Assembly (NCBI GenBank): GCA_964369145.1
Contig: CAYJEE010000010.1
Location: forward strand, 1-28,428
Direction: 5' to 3'
DNA: 28,428 bases
Source of the DNA: UBA910 sp964369145
Lineage (GTDB): Bacteria; Patescibacteriota; Minisyncoccia; Phycocordibacterales; DATDWN01
Positions 18,480 to 26,448 of this stretch are shown here, one piece after another (position 1 is the first letter of the stretch; every line of letters begins with the position of its first letter). Below the pieces are notes generated by a model that searched no databases, had not been told where the DNA came from, and saw nothing but the letters and a program-made list of their open reading frames with translations. The position numbers and the translations under genes were made by a program.

Positions 18480-18508
18480 TTGAAGGTGAACATATGTTCA
18501 CCTATACT
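18480..18508 (+). promoter_or_regulatory. LexA-type SOS box inside the promoter of the DinD-like gene
   Basis: -35 TTGAAG (18480-18485), 17-nt spacer, -10 TATACT (18503-18508). The spacer is almost entirely the perfect 20-bp palindrome AGGTGAACATATGTTCACCT (18484-18503). Its core GAACATATGTTC matches the Gram-positive LexA/DinR consensus GAAC-N4-GTTC. A bound repressor would block both promoter boxes. The ATG follows 8 nt after the -10, so the transcript should be leaderless. Confidence 0.85.
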
Positions 18509-18516
18509 ATATCTAT

Positions 18517-19347
18517 ATGAAAGACCAAAAATACTTAGCTATATTTGAAGAAAAGGAGGTGAGGAGAACATGGTACGATGAGCAATGGTATTTTAGTATT
18601 ATAGATATTGTTGGTATATTATCAGGAAGTGATAGACCAAGAAAGTATTGGGACGATTTAAAAAGAAAGTTAAAGGAAGAGGGAAGTGAGTTGTCCGAAA
18701 AAATCGGACAACTGAAATTAGAGGCTTCTGATGGGAAATTATACCTAACGGATGTATCTAACTTACAAGGTATTTTCCGTATAATTCAGTCCATTCCTTC
18801 TCCTAAAGCAGAGCCTTTTAAACAATGGCTTGCACAGGTGGGGCAAGAACGCATCGAAGAAATTCAGGATCCCGAAAGAGCTATTGTTCGCGCGAAGAGA
18901 ATTTACGAACAGAAGGGTTATTCAGAAGACTGGATCGCCAAAAGAATGCGAGGTATTAACATCCGAAATACTCTTACGGATGAATGGAAAGATAGAGGAG
19001 CGAAAGGAGGTTTTGATTTTGCAATACTAACCAATGAAATATACAAAGGTACTTTTGACATGACGGCGAAAGAAATTAAAGAATACAAAAGTCTGGATAA
19101 TCCTGATAATCCAAGAGATCATATGAACGAGCTTGAGCTCATTTTGACTATGCTTGGTGAAGCGAGTACTACTGAGATTTCACAAACAAGAGATTCTCAA
19201 GGTTTACCGTCACTTCGGAAGGATGCTAAAGAAGGAGGGGAGGTGGCAGGAAATGCAAGAAAAGAAATTGAAACAAAGACCGGTAAGAAAGTTGCTATGA
19301 AAGCAAACTATCTAAAGTCTCCTCAAAAGAAAAAATATATTAATTAA
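18517..19347 (+). CDS. Bro-N domain protein, DinD-like (DNA-damage-inducible protein D family)
   Basis: A 276-residue protein. The N-terminal Bro-N domain is clear (EVRRTWYDEQWYFSIIDIVGIL...YWDDLKRKL, about 15-50), followed by SNLQGIFRIIQSIPSPKAEPFKQWLA (about 82-107). The central and C-terminal part matches DinD-type proteins (ERIEEIQDPE, WIAKRMRGI, LTDEWKDRGAKGG, MTAKEIKEYKSLD, RDHMNELELILTMLGEAST, GGEVAGNARKEIE-TGKK). E. coli DinD is SOS-induced and inhibits RecA strand exchange after filaments form. Family and operator together make SOS control convincing here, though the biochemical role is inferred. No SD is present. Confidence 0.9.
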   Translation: MKDQKYLAIFEEKEVRRTWYDEQWYFSIIDIVGILSGSDRPRKYWDDLKRKLKEEGSELSEKIGQLKLEASDGKLYLTDVSNLQGIFRIIQSIPSPKAEPFKQWLAQVGQERIEEIQDPERAIVRAKRIYEQKGYSEDWIAKRMRGINIRNTLTDEWKDRGAKGGFDFAILTNEIYKGTFDMTAKEIKEYKSLDNPDNPRDHMNELELILTMLGEASTTEISQTRDSQGLPSLRKDAKEGGEVAGNARKEIETKTGKKVAMKANYLKSPQKKKYIN

Positions 19348-19356
19348 AAAACCAAA

Positions 19357-19388
19357 ACAAAAAACCTTAAGGGTCTTTTTGTTTTTTT
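19357..19388 (+). terminator. Terminator after the DinD-like gene
   Basis: Hairpin ACAAAAAACC-ttaa-GGGTCTTTTTGT followed by a long T-run. It is the near inverted copy of the terminator at 18436-18462. Confidence 0.8.
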
Positions 19389-19426
19389 ATTTTAGTATGT
19401 TAGAGTGCTCTGTGGAGGTGCTGACT

Positions 19427-19675
19427 ATGGAGCCAAAGCTCAACCTGGCAGTACTGAAAGAATTAAGAGGACGGCGACCATCTGAAATGCGGAGGGTGTT
19501 GGTTGTTGAAGTGGATCAAAAGGGTAGAATTACGTACGACGAAGTGAGGGCAGAACATGTTGGCAACAAAGAGGATTTTACATTGGATAAAATTGGGTCC
19601 CATGTCCAGCCAACACTAATCTTTCGTAGAGCAAGAAACGGACGACTATATCCAGTGAAAAAGAAGGGTTCCTGA
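19427..19675 (+). CDS. Small basic protein, function unknown
   Basis: An 82-residue basic protein rich in Arg, Lys and Val, predicted beta-rich (VLVVEVDQKGRITYDEVRAEHVG). No family is recognised. I chose ATG 19427 because GGAGGT lies 7 nt upstream; an in-frame ATG at 19397 has no SD. No membrane segment or cysteine pair is present. Arginine codons are diverse (AGA, CGG, AGG, CGT), in the style of the other SD-led small genes. Confidence 0.6.
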   Translation: MEPKLNLAVLKELRGRRPSEMRRVLVVEVDQKGRITYDEVRAEHVGNKEDFTLDKIGSHVQPTLIFRRARNGRLYPVKKKGS

Positions 19676-19701
19676 AAAGGTGCCCTTCTGTTTTTAATAT
19701 G

Positions 19702-19733
19702 AAAAGCCCCACGCAAACAGCCGTGGGGCTTTT
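19702..19733. terminator. Bidirectional terminator
   Basis: Perfect 12-bp stem AAAAGCCCCACG / CGTGGGGCTTTT between two converging small genes (19427-19675 and 19742-20065). The A and T flanks make it work in both directions. Confidence 0.88.
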
Positions 19734-19741
19734 GCGTGGGG

Positions 19742-20065
19742 TCACCTTAAACTTACGACGTAGTCGACCGCTTCGGGGCTTTCGGGTTGAAATTGGACCC
19801 AACCCCTCCGGTTTTGGGTGGACAAGTACCCGTGCACTTTGCAGTGAACATTCGTGGCATACAAGTAACCTCGGAAGAGCCAGCTTTCGCCGGAACCGTC
19901 CTCCTGGTCCACGCCGTTTACCGCAACCTTAACCTTTCCCTTTGAGAGAACATCGATTTCGATCACTCGTCGTCCTGGGCGGTTCCCATCAAAAAGGGAA
20001 ACCATCAGGTCAAACTTGTTTGGCCCATTGACGATATTAAAGAGATACGAGTTTTGAGAAGTCAT
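19742..20065 (-). CDS. Beta-rich small protein, function unknown
   Basis: A 107-residue protein with alternating hydrophobic strands (YLFNIVNG, KFDLMVSLFDG, RRVIEIDVL, KVKVAVNGVDQ, SWLFRGYLYATNV, GWVQFQPE), suggesting a small all-beta domain. No family is recognised. The start at 20065 is set by AAGGAGA 6 nt upstream; an in-frame ATG at 20116 would include the SD in the gene. It has a consensus promoter and shares a bidirectional terminator with the converging gene. It is slightly richer in G and C than the neighbouring core genes. Confidence 0.65.
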   Translation of the reverse strand: MTSQNSYLFNIVNGPNKFDLMVSLFDGNRPGRRVIEIDVLSKGKVKVAVNGVDQEDGSGESWLFRGYLYATNVHCKVHGYLSTQNRRGWVQFQPESPEAVDYVVSLR

Positions 20066-20137
20066 ACGACATCTCCTTTCTGTATGCCTATCCTTGCGGA
20101 TGACCTGCTTATACAAGTCAGGAATTATCTGTGGTTA

Positions 20138-20166
20138 ACAATAGCATATATAGTTTTTCTTGTCAA
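20138..20166 (-). promoter_or_regulatory. Promoter of the 19742-20065 gene
   Basis: Minus strand: -35 TTGACA (20166-20161), 17-nt spacer, -10 TATTGT (20143-20138). The leader of about 65 nt contains a small inverted repeat (TGACCTG...AAGTCAG) and the SD. Confidence 0.75.
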
Positions 20167-20188
20167 GTACGACTAAAAGGGTCGAAAA

Positions 20189-20197
20189 TGCTATTCT
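20189..20197 (+). promoter_or_regulatory. Extended -10 promoter of the UvrD-like gene
   Basis: TGCTATTCT forms an extended -10 located 6 nt before ATG 20204. No convincing -35 and no SD are visible, so a leaderless mRNA is predicted. Confidence 0.5.
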
Positions 20198-20203
20198 TAA
20201 CGT

Positions 20204-23200
20204 ATGAAATTTGAAGAACGCTACAAAAAACTCAATGCAGAGCAAAAGAAAGCTGTCGATACTATCGAAGGGCCAGTGCTCGTAGTAGCGGGGCCGGGGT
20301 CGGGGAAAACTGAGATCCTTTCGATGCGTGTGGCTCAGATACTGAAAGAGACCGACACCGCTCCCGGGTCTATCCTTTGTCTTACCTTTACAGACTCAGC
20401 ATCGCTCAATATGCGAGAGCGTCTCGCTGGGCTTATCGGTGTGCAGGCGTATCGAGTGGGGATTTACACATTCCATAGTTTTTGTACGGAGGTTATCGGA
20501 CGATATCCCGAATACTTTTTTGGACATGCTGATTTTCACCCGGCTGATGAGGTGACTCGTCGGGAAATCCTCCAGACTCTGTTTACGGAAATGTCATACG
20601 ACAACCCGCTACGCTCAGAGCACCCTGAGCAAGGTTTTGTCTTTTTAAACGGAGCACTGTCTTCTTTTTCTGATTTGAAACGAGCAGGTCTCACACCAAA
20701 AGAATTCCAAATGATTATCGCTCACAACGAAGTGGTGATGAAAGAGATCAGCCCACTCCTTACGGACTTTATCCCAGAGCGTATTTCAAAAAAAGAAATC
20801 AGTCGGTTTAATGATCTTGTTCTTGAAATCAAGAAACGCAACTTTCCACCTGCTCCGTTTGAGCATATGCATTCATATGTGCAGACTTTTCTCTACAATC
20901 TTGAGACAGCACTTTCTTCTGCTCTTGAGACAGATTCATCGACACCACTTTCCGAATGGAAACGAAAAGAGATCGAAAAAACTGAAGACGGTTTTACACT
21001 CAAAGATTTTACTCGTCTCGACAAGATGAAAGCCCTCGGTAGTCTATACGAAAGCTATCAGAAAGCACTCTTTGATGCAGGCTATTTTGACTTTGACGAT
21101 ATGATACTCGAAGTTGTCAAAGCACTTGAGACCAATGAAGTGCTTCGGCAAATGCTCGAAGAGCGTTTTCAGTACATCCTTGTGGATGAGTTCCAAGACA
21201 CCAACGATGCACAGATGCGGCTCCTGTACGCACTCACGTCTTCAGAGGTGCACGAAGGACGACCAAATATTATGGCAGTAGGAGATGATGATCAATCTAT
21301 CTATCGTTTCCAGGGTGCAGAGGTTGCCAACATGCTTTCTTTTGCCACACGGTTTAAAGACCCAACGCTTGTATCGCTCTCAAAAAACTATCGTTCGACA
21401 GCAGATATTTTGGATATTTCAGAGTCAGTGATCACTCAAAGCGGTCAGTCACTCCGTACACTCCTTCCGCAGATCGAAAAGAAGATTGTCGCTGCAAATA
21501 CAAACCTTCCGAAGGGTCAGGTGCATTTCAAGACTTGTCATACTGCACTTGCTGAGTACGACTATATTGCAGGGGAAATAAAAAAGCTTCACGACAATGG
21601 TATTGCATTTCGTGAGATTGCAGTTATCGGGCGAAAGCATGCATCTCTCCGAGAGTTAGTACCATACCTTCACGCTCATGCAGTGCCTGTGCGATATGAA
21701 AAAAGACAAAATGTGTTTGAAGATCCGATTGTGATACAACTCATCACACTCCTTCGTTTTGTTGAATCTATATCAAATACACACGGGATCATAAAAGAAG
21801 ACTTATTGCCTGCAATCCTTTCATTTCCATTTTGGGAACTTTCTCGAGATATAGTTTGGGGTATTTCACTTTCTGCACAAAAAGACCGCCTCTCATGGCT
21901 CGAGGTGATGAAAGGACACGACGAAAAACAAGTACAAGATATCGCACAGTTTTTGATCACACTCGGCGTAGAAGCACCTGGGTTGCCCGTGGAGCGTATT
22001 ATCGACCGACTGATCGGTGGAGAAGTGGCCTCAGTTACAGACTCAGAGTATAGCGACGAAGAAGAAAATAATGAAAAAACGAAAGGGTATGAGAGCCCTC
22101 TCCGAGCGTACTATTTTGGCGGAGAACGTTTTGATACAAACAAAGCGCAGTATGTGAGTTTTCTTTCTGCACTCAAAGTCTTTATCGGAGCACTTCGGGA
22201 GTACAAGAGCGGTGGAGTAGTGTCTGTAGCTGATGCGATACGATTTGTCGATGTGCATGAAAAAGCAGGTATCGAGCTTCTCGACCAGAGTCCGTACATA
22301 GAAAGTGATGATGCGGTCACACTCCTCACATCACATAAAGCGAAGGGACTTGAGTTCCCGGTGGTTTTCGTGATGACACTGACGGACGACATGTGGGCAG
22401 GTCGTGGTATACCAGACAAGCTTCCGTTTCCAAAAAATATAACTGCACGACCGAGTGCTGATAGTGTCGACGACAAACTCAGGCTTTTGTATGTAGCACT
22501 CACTCGTGCACAACACACACTCTATATTACTCACTACACAGAAACTTCGTCGGGCAAGAAAGCTCTTCTCTCGGAGTTTATGAATCCCCATGCAGATAAA
22601 TTTGTGGTACACGAAGGAGGGGAAGTCTCACATCTTTTGGATATTGCATATCGCTCACAACATGCTTCGTATGCTCCTGATGAAAAAGCATTACTTCAAG
22701 ATATTGTGAAGGACTATCAAATGCCAGTCACTCACCTCAACAATTTTTTGAATATTACCAAAGGAGGACCACATCTTTTCTTGGAGCAAAACCTTTTGCG
22801 TTTCCCGCAGGCAAAGACGGTAGCAAGTGTATATGGTACAGCGCTCCATGCTGCCCTCGAATATATCTATACTTATATGAAGCGTGAAGGTGCCCTTCCT
22901 GAGCTTTCAAGTATTCTCGCAAAAGCAACACAAGAAATTATCGCAGGGCGCTTGAGTCCAGTGGATACCCGAGTGCAGATAGAGCGAGCAGAGAAAGCAC
23001 TGACCTTGTATGTGAAAAATCACAGCAAAGATATCGACCCTTCTGACCTTATTGAAACTAATTTTAAAAACCAAGGGGTGATAGTGGGTGAAGCGCGGAT
23101 TACGGGGAAGATAGACAAGATGCATATCGATGGAAACACGGTTGTTGTTTCGGATTGGAAGACAGGTAAAGCAAAGGATTCTTGGGATGTGACAGGAGAT

Positions 23201-23661
23201 GAAAAGATACAACTCGAGAGCTATGCTCGACAGCTTTTGTTTTACAAACTTCTCGTCGAAGGTTCAACTGATTTTAATTCGTATGTAGTAGAGGAGGGGA
23301 GACTTGAATTTCTCGAGCCAGTGAAAAATACTTTTGTGACACTACCGCTTGAGATCGATGGTGATGAGGTAGCACGACTGCGAAAACTCATCGAAGTGGT
23401 GTATCAGAAAATAATCACGCTGGATTTCCCAGATGTATCAAAATNNNNNNNNNNNNNNNNNNNNNNNNNNNNNNNNNNNNNNNNNNNNNNNNNNNNNNNN
23501 NNNNNNNNNNNNNNNNNNNNNNNNNNNNNNNNNNNNNNNNNNNNATCGAAGTGGTGTATCAGAAAATAATCACGCTGGATTTCCCAGATGTATCAAAATA
23601 TTCAAAAGATCTAAAAGGGTGTATGGAGTTTGAAGATGATTTGTTGAGTGGGAAAGTGTAG
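20204..23661 (+). CDS. UvrD/PcrA-type helicase fused to a PD-(D/E)XK nuclease domain
   Basis: After removing the artefactual gap, the frame reads on to the stop at 23659-23661, giving about 1100 residues. The SF1A helicase part has the Q-motif LNAEQKKAV, Walker A GPGSGKT (30-36), DEFQDTNDAQ, GDDDQSIYRFQGA, LSKNYRST, TSHKAKGLEFPVVFV and LLYVALTRAQ. The C-terminal ~200 residues form a RecB/AddB-like nuclease: VYGTALHAALEY (about 875), GKIDKMH, VVSDWKTGKAKD (about 981) and the QLESYARQLLFYK motif. This architecture resembles AddA-type helicase-nucleases for double-strand-break processing. No addB partner is nearby. As drawn in the window, the frame is broken by 100 Ns plus a 55-bp duplication. 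Confidence 0.92.
23390..23599. other. Scaffold gap 2 flanked by an identical 55-bp duplication (assembly artefact)
   Basis: 100 Ns at 23445-23544 separate identical 55-bp copies (23390-23444 and 23545-23599). Merging the two copies restores one open frame to the end of the UvrD-like gene, ending SKYSKDLKGCMEFEDDLLSG, which strongly supports an unmerged contig overlap rather than missing sequence. Confidence 0.92.
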
Positions 23662-23692
23662 TGTGTTACTCTTGAGCAAGAAGGAGTTGCTT

Positions 23693-24082
23693 GTGAACAT
23701 ACGATTGGTTCTGTTGGCTGTCTGTGTAGCCGTACACGGATTTTCGAGTGGGGTGTTTATACCCCAACTTATTCATCACACAAAAATCAATCGCCCTTTT
23801 TCTGAAAAGGTGCCTGAAGATTTTGTACTCGGAGTCATCGTTGGAGACAAGGGTGAAGTAAAAGGTATTAAAGTAAAGGGTTGTCTAGATAAAACAGGCA
23901 CGTATGGTTGGGATGCTTGCCCGAGTAGTAAACAAAATGATGTATGGCTCCAGGTAATTCAAAAAGAAGTGAAAAAACACTGGAAATATACACCAAAGAT
24001 AAAGTTCGCTATGTATTATATAATGGAAGTCTCGTTAGTGATTACTGATGAAGATTTTCACCCCCTTAAACCGAGAAGGTAA
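23693..24082 (+). CDS. Small exported or membrane-anchored protein with a possible TonB-C-like domain
   Basis: A 129-residue protein starting at GTG 23693, fixed by AAGGAG six nt upstream. Residues 2-20 form a hydrophobic signal/anchor (NIRLVLLAVCVAVHGFSSG). The rest has strands and helices reminiscent of the TonB C-terminal fold: VIVGDKGEVKGIKVKGC, a helix VWLQVIQKEVKKHWKYTPK, then YYIMEVSLVI. Two Cys (GC and AC about 14 residues apart) may form a disulfide after export, consistent with the DsbA-like protein nearby. The TonB-like reading is tentative. It lies 31 nt after the UvrD-like gene. Confidence 0.6.
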   Translation: MNIRLVLLAVCVAVHGFSSGVFIPQLIHHTKINRPFSEKVPEDFVLGVIVGDKGEVKGIKVKGCLDKTGTYGWDACPSSKQNDVWLQVIQKEVKKHWKYTPKIKFAMYYIMEVSLVITDEDFHPLKPRR

Positions 24083-24093
24083 GGGGGTTTTTC
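24061..24093 (+). terminator. Intrinsic terminator overlapping the stop codon
   Basis: CCCCCTTA / TAAGGGGG stem followed by TTTTT; the TAA stop of the preceding gene is part of the right arm. Confidence 0.88.
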
Positions 24094-24162
24094 TATATAG
24101 GTATAAGAAATAGCTTTGCTTAAAGCTGTTTTGAGTTGTTGTTATTCCATATACAAAAACGC

Positions 24163-24190
24163 TTGACAATATTCTGATATGTGCTACACT
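24163..24190 (+). promoter_or_regulatory. Strong promoter upstream of the GC-rich structured region
   Basis: -35 TTGACA (24163-24168), 16-nt spacer, -10 TACACT (24185-24190). Downstream, GTCAG...CTGAC encloses GGAC-tac-GTCC, forming a 5'-leader hairpin before an AGGAG SD at 24232-24236. Confidence 0.75.
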
Positions 24191-24246
24191 ATATTTGTCA
24201 GGGATCGGGACTACGTCCAGCTCAACTGACTAGGAGAAATCCGACT

Positions 24247-24403
24247 ATGCCGCCTAAGCAGGATAAAAAAATGGCTAGAAAAATGGTGGACTGCAGAACA
24301 TCATGATCGAAAGGGAAAAATTGTTTCTCCAAAGGAGGACAAGAACTACCGAAGACTATGTGTGGCGAGTGTACACTCGCCAAGTAGTACCCGGCTCCCT
24401 TAG
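24247..24403 (+). pseudogene. Short SD-led reading frame broken at an A7 tract
   Basis: ATG 24247 follows AGGAG by 10 nt. The literal frame ends after 19 codons at 24304-24306. A shift at the A7 run (24265-24271) opens a better-looking 51-residue frame, MPPKQDKK then WLEKWWTAEHHDRKGKIVSP and so on, stopping at 24401-24403. Its codons (CGA, GGA, CCA, GAA) fit the genome. A rival 53-codon frame (24303-24464) starts by ATGA overlap with the first stop. The options are a homopolymer sequencing error, a decayed gene or programmed slippage on A-AAA-AAA. The product is not recognised. Confidence 0.4.
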
Positions 24404-24629
24404 GCACTTCGCACCACACCTATGGTGTCGGCGGCGTAGCGGCCCAGTTTCGGAACGCCGGTAAGAGTGGGTTCGGCAGCGCCGCTGTCCGTCCCATACT
24501 CCCTCCTCCGTTGGCTTCGGCCTTGGACGAGAGGGCTGGCTTGCGGCGGGTACTATGTGCCCGCCCGCGACCAGATTGTTCCATTACGATTGAATACAAG
24601 TGCCGGCTCCCTCCTGGGGCCGGTTTTTC
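24363..24629 (+). ncRNA. GC-rich structured region ending in a terminator (candidate RNA)
   Basis: Composition jumps to strongly GC-rich between AT-rich flanks. Elements include a perfect 20-bp palindrome (24363-24382, TGGCGAGTGT/ACACTCGCCA), ACACC-tat-GGTGT, GGCAGC-gcc-GCTGTC and CCCTC...GAGGG enclosing GGC-TTCG-GCC. GCGGCGGG...CCCGCCCGC follows, then the terminator CCGGCTCC-ctcct-GGGGCCGG plus TTTTT (24603-24629). CCGGCTCCCT occurs both at 24391-24400 and 24603-24612, so either copy could pair with 24616-24623. No convincing protein is encoded. It lacks RNase P, tmRNA and SRP hallmarks. It is probably transcribed from the promoter at 24163. Confidence 0.5.
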
Positions 24630-24660
24630 TTTTACTTATACTAAATTCAAAAAAAGTTTT

Positions 24661-24691
24661 AAAAAACTCACACCTAGTGTGAGTTTTTTTT
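24661..24691. terminator. Bidirectional terminator
   Basis: AAAAAACTCACAC-cta-GTGTGAGTTTTTT, a perfect stem with A and T flanks. It lies 7 bp from the stop of the minus-strand DsbA-like gene and backs up the terminator at 24603-24629. Confidence 0.9.
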
Positions 24692-24697
24692 AAATCA

Positions 24698-25411
24698 TTA
24701 TTTAAGAAGGAGATCAAGTGTCCCTTTCAGATTGTCATATGGTTGAGCGCCGTTGATTGGAACTTTTGTTCCATCTTTTTCTACGATGATCAGACTGTAT
24801 GGTGTACCTCGTCCACCTGCTTTGACTGCATCCTGATAGTCTGCTTCTACTTTTGCTGCAAACTTGCCACTTGAAAGGCAGGTGTTAAAGGTGTCGACAT
24901 CGAGACCGATATCTTTTGCGATTACTGGGAGTTGTTTGTCGTCAAAACCATTGTTTGATGGTGTTCGCTCGTATAGTGTGTTGGTGAAAGCCCAAAACTT
25001 GTCGTTGCCACCCTGATCTGCTGCACACTCGGTCGCTTCAGCTTGCTTGCGAGCTTTTGAGTGGAGCTGATCGATTGGGAAGTGACGGTAGACCCATGCT
25101 ACTTTCCCATCTTTTCCATATGTTTCCATAATACGCTTCATTGTGTTATGAAATTGTTTACAGAATGGACACTCGGTATCAGAGTATTCGACGATGACGA
25201 GCTTTGCATCTGGATTACCGAGAATATGATCATTTGCATCGACAGGACGCATGCCTTCTGCAGAAACAGTATCAGGAACTACAGCAGTTGGTATTGCAGA
25301 CTTACCTCCAGAAAAATATAATGCTCCTCCGATAAGTGCACCTGCGATAATGATAGCGAGTGGAACTGAAAACTTTTGTAATGTACTTTGTTGTGTTGAT
25401 TGAGGTTCCAT
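24698..25411 (-). CDS. Membrane-anchored DsbA-family thiol-disulfide oxidoreductase
   Basis: A 237-residue protein with a short polar start, one membrane anchor (about 16-34) and an extracytoplasmic thioredoxin-fold domain. The redox motif CPFC is at 81-84 (VEYSDTECPFCKQFH) and the cis-proline loop is GTPYSL. The helical insertion carries extra cysteines (ATECAADQGG and FNTCLSSG) that may form a structural disulfide, as in BdbD/DsbA-like proteins of Gram-positive type. It should oxidise or shuffle disulfides in secreted proteins. No DsbB or VKOR partner is visible in the window. The promoter shares bases with that of uppP. Confidence 0.92.
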   Translation of the reverse strand: MEPQSTQQSTLQKFSVPLAIIIAGALIGGALYFSGGKSAIPTAVVPDTVSAEGMRPVDANDHILGNPDAKLVIVEYSDTECPFCKQFHNTMKRIMETYGKDGKVAWVYRHFPIDQLHSKARKQAEATECAADQGGNDKFWAFTNTLYERTPSNNGFDDKQLPVIAKDIGLDVDTFNTCLSSGKFAAKVEADYQDAVKAGGRGTPYSLIIVEKDGTKVPINGAQPYDNLKGTLDLLLK

Positions 25412-25432
25412 GCGTGAAAATTTAATGTTAAG

Positions 25433-25468
25433 TGGTACAATTATAGCCTATGGGGTATATCGACGCAA
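25433..25468. promoter_or_regulatory. Overlapping divergent promoters for the DsbA-like gene (-) and uppP (+)
   Basis: Plus strand: extended -10 TGGTACAAT (25433-25441) ends 8 nt before the uppP ATG, predicting a leaderless mRNA. Minus strand: -35 TTGCGT (25468-25463), 17-nt spacer, -10 TATAAT (25445-25440). The two -10 boxes share two base pairs, and the minus -35 lies inside uppP codons 5-7. The two genes therefore cannot easily be initiated at the same moment. Confidence 0.7.
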
Positions 25469-26268
25469 TAATTCTCGGAGCAGTCCAAGGTCTCACCGAA
25501 TTTTTACCTGTCTCTTCGTCAGGGCATCTCCTTCTTGTGCGTGATCTGCTACAGCTACCACTTGTCGGTACTCTGACGTTTGATGCAGTGCTTCAGTGTG
25601 CGACGGTGCTCGCGGTTGTCGTCTACTTTGCACGTGACTTGTGGGGGATTGTGCTTTCGGCTTTGCGATATGTGACGCGAAAGCCAGTCTCTGAAAAAGA
25701 AAAAACATATCTCTGGGCGATAATTCTCGGCACCATCCCTGCAATCATTCTTGGTCTGTTGCTTGAATCCGAAATGGATAGTGTGTTTCGAAATGTGCAC
25801 CTCGTCGCACTCGCACTTATAGCTGGTAGTGCTCTGATGTACTCTGCACAAAAATACGCAGAAAAAACTTCCCCAAGGTCGGTCCTTGGGGAAAGTTCAG
25901 GTTTAACAATTAAGAAAGGTCTTGTAGTTGGTTTCTTTCAAAGCCTTGCATTGGTGCCTGGAATATCTCGTTCCGGAGCGACTATTTCTGGAGGGCTTTT
26001 GGCGGGGCTTTCCCGGGAGGAAGCCACCCGTTTTAGCTTTCTTTTGTCAGTACCCATCTTAGTCGGCTCAGGTCTGAAAAAGCTCCTGGAAGTCGATTTT
26101 ACGGCTTCAGGAGGCATTTTAGGGCCACTTTTTGCCGGATCCCTCGTATCATTTGTAGTCGGCTTTCTCGCAATCCACTATTTCATCAAATACCTCAAAA
26201 CACACACCCTCTCGGTATTCATCTGGTACCGTGTTCTTTTAGCTCTGGTAATTTTCTTGTTTTTGTAG
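25450..26268 (+). CDS. uppP: Undecaprenyl-diphosphatase UppP (BacA family)
   Basis: A 272-residue polytopic membrane enzyme that dephosphorylates undecaprenyl pyrophosphate to recycle the lipid carrier for peptidoglycan and other envelope polymers. Both catalytic motifs are intact: GAVQGLTEFLPVSSSGHL (about 11-28, with the Glu and His) and LALVPGISRSGATISGGL (about 170-187, with the PGxSRSG signature). Predicted helices cover the rest. Length is typical for the family (about 265-275). ATG 25450 lies 8 nt after an extended -10 with no SD. Confidence 0.96.
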   Translation: MGYIDAIILGAVQGLTEFLPVSSSGHLLLVRDLLQLPLVGTLTFDAVLQCATVLAVVVYFARDLWGIVLSALRYVTRKPVSEKEKTYLWAIILGTIPAIILGLLLESEMDSVFRNVHLVALALIAGSALMYSAQKYAEKTSPRSVLGESSGLTIKKGLVVGFFQSLALVPGISRSGATISGGLLAGLSREEATRFSFLLSVPILVGSGLKKLLEVDFTASGGILGPLFAGSLVSFVVGFLAIHYFIKYLKTHTLSVFIWYRVLLALVIFLFL

Positions 26269-26280
26269 TCTAATGTAAAT

Positions 26281-26293
26281 GGAGGTTGGTATG
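26281..26293 (+). CDS. Start of a small gene lost in scaffold gap 3
   Basis: GGAGG (26281-26285) precedes ATG 26291 by 5 nt, and the sequence is then replaced by 100 Ns (26294-26393). Right after the gap, GTGGCGGATTTTGTTTT (26401-26417) looks like the right arm and T-run of a terminator. The gap therefore probably hides another small SD-led gene. Unlike the other gaps, the flanks are not duplicates, so sequence really is missing and the size of 100 is only a placeholder. Confidence 0.5.
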
Positions 26294-26393
26294 NNNNNNN
26301 NNNNNNNNNNNNNNNNNNNNNNNNNNNNNNNNNNNNNNNNNNNNNNNNNNNNNNNNNNNNNNNNNNNNNNNNNNNNNNNNNNNNNNNNNNNNN

Positions 26394-26417
26394 AGTCCGG
26401 GGTGGCGGATTTTGTTT
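26394..26417 (+). terminator. Probable right half of a terminator after gap 3
   Basis: GGGGTGGCGGA followed by TTTTGTTTT has the form of a descending terminator arm with its T-run. The left arm would lie in the gap. Confidence 0.4.
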
Positions 26418-26448
26418 TATATTTGAAAACTAGATAGACAATTATCTT

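Noticed and set aside
23390..23599. 55-bp direct repeat at the end of the UvrD-like gene as a genuine duplication or frameshift
   Set aside because: The copies are exactly equal, separated by exactly 100 Ns, and joining them restores the frame; the same pattern occurs at the first gap.
24391..24629. GC-rich region as RNase P RNA or tmRNA
   Set aside because: A GGTAAGAG stretch recalls RNase P, but the GAGGAAAGTCC and ACAGAA regions are absent, and there is no tRNA-like 3' end or CCA for tmRNA.
24467..24682. Open frame across the GC-rich region
   Set aside because: It is Arg-, Leu- and Pro-rich as expected from GC-rich hairpins, runs through two terminators and has no SD.
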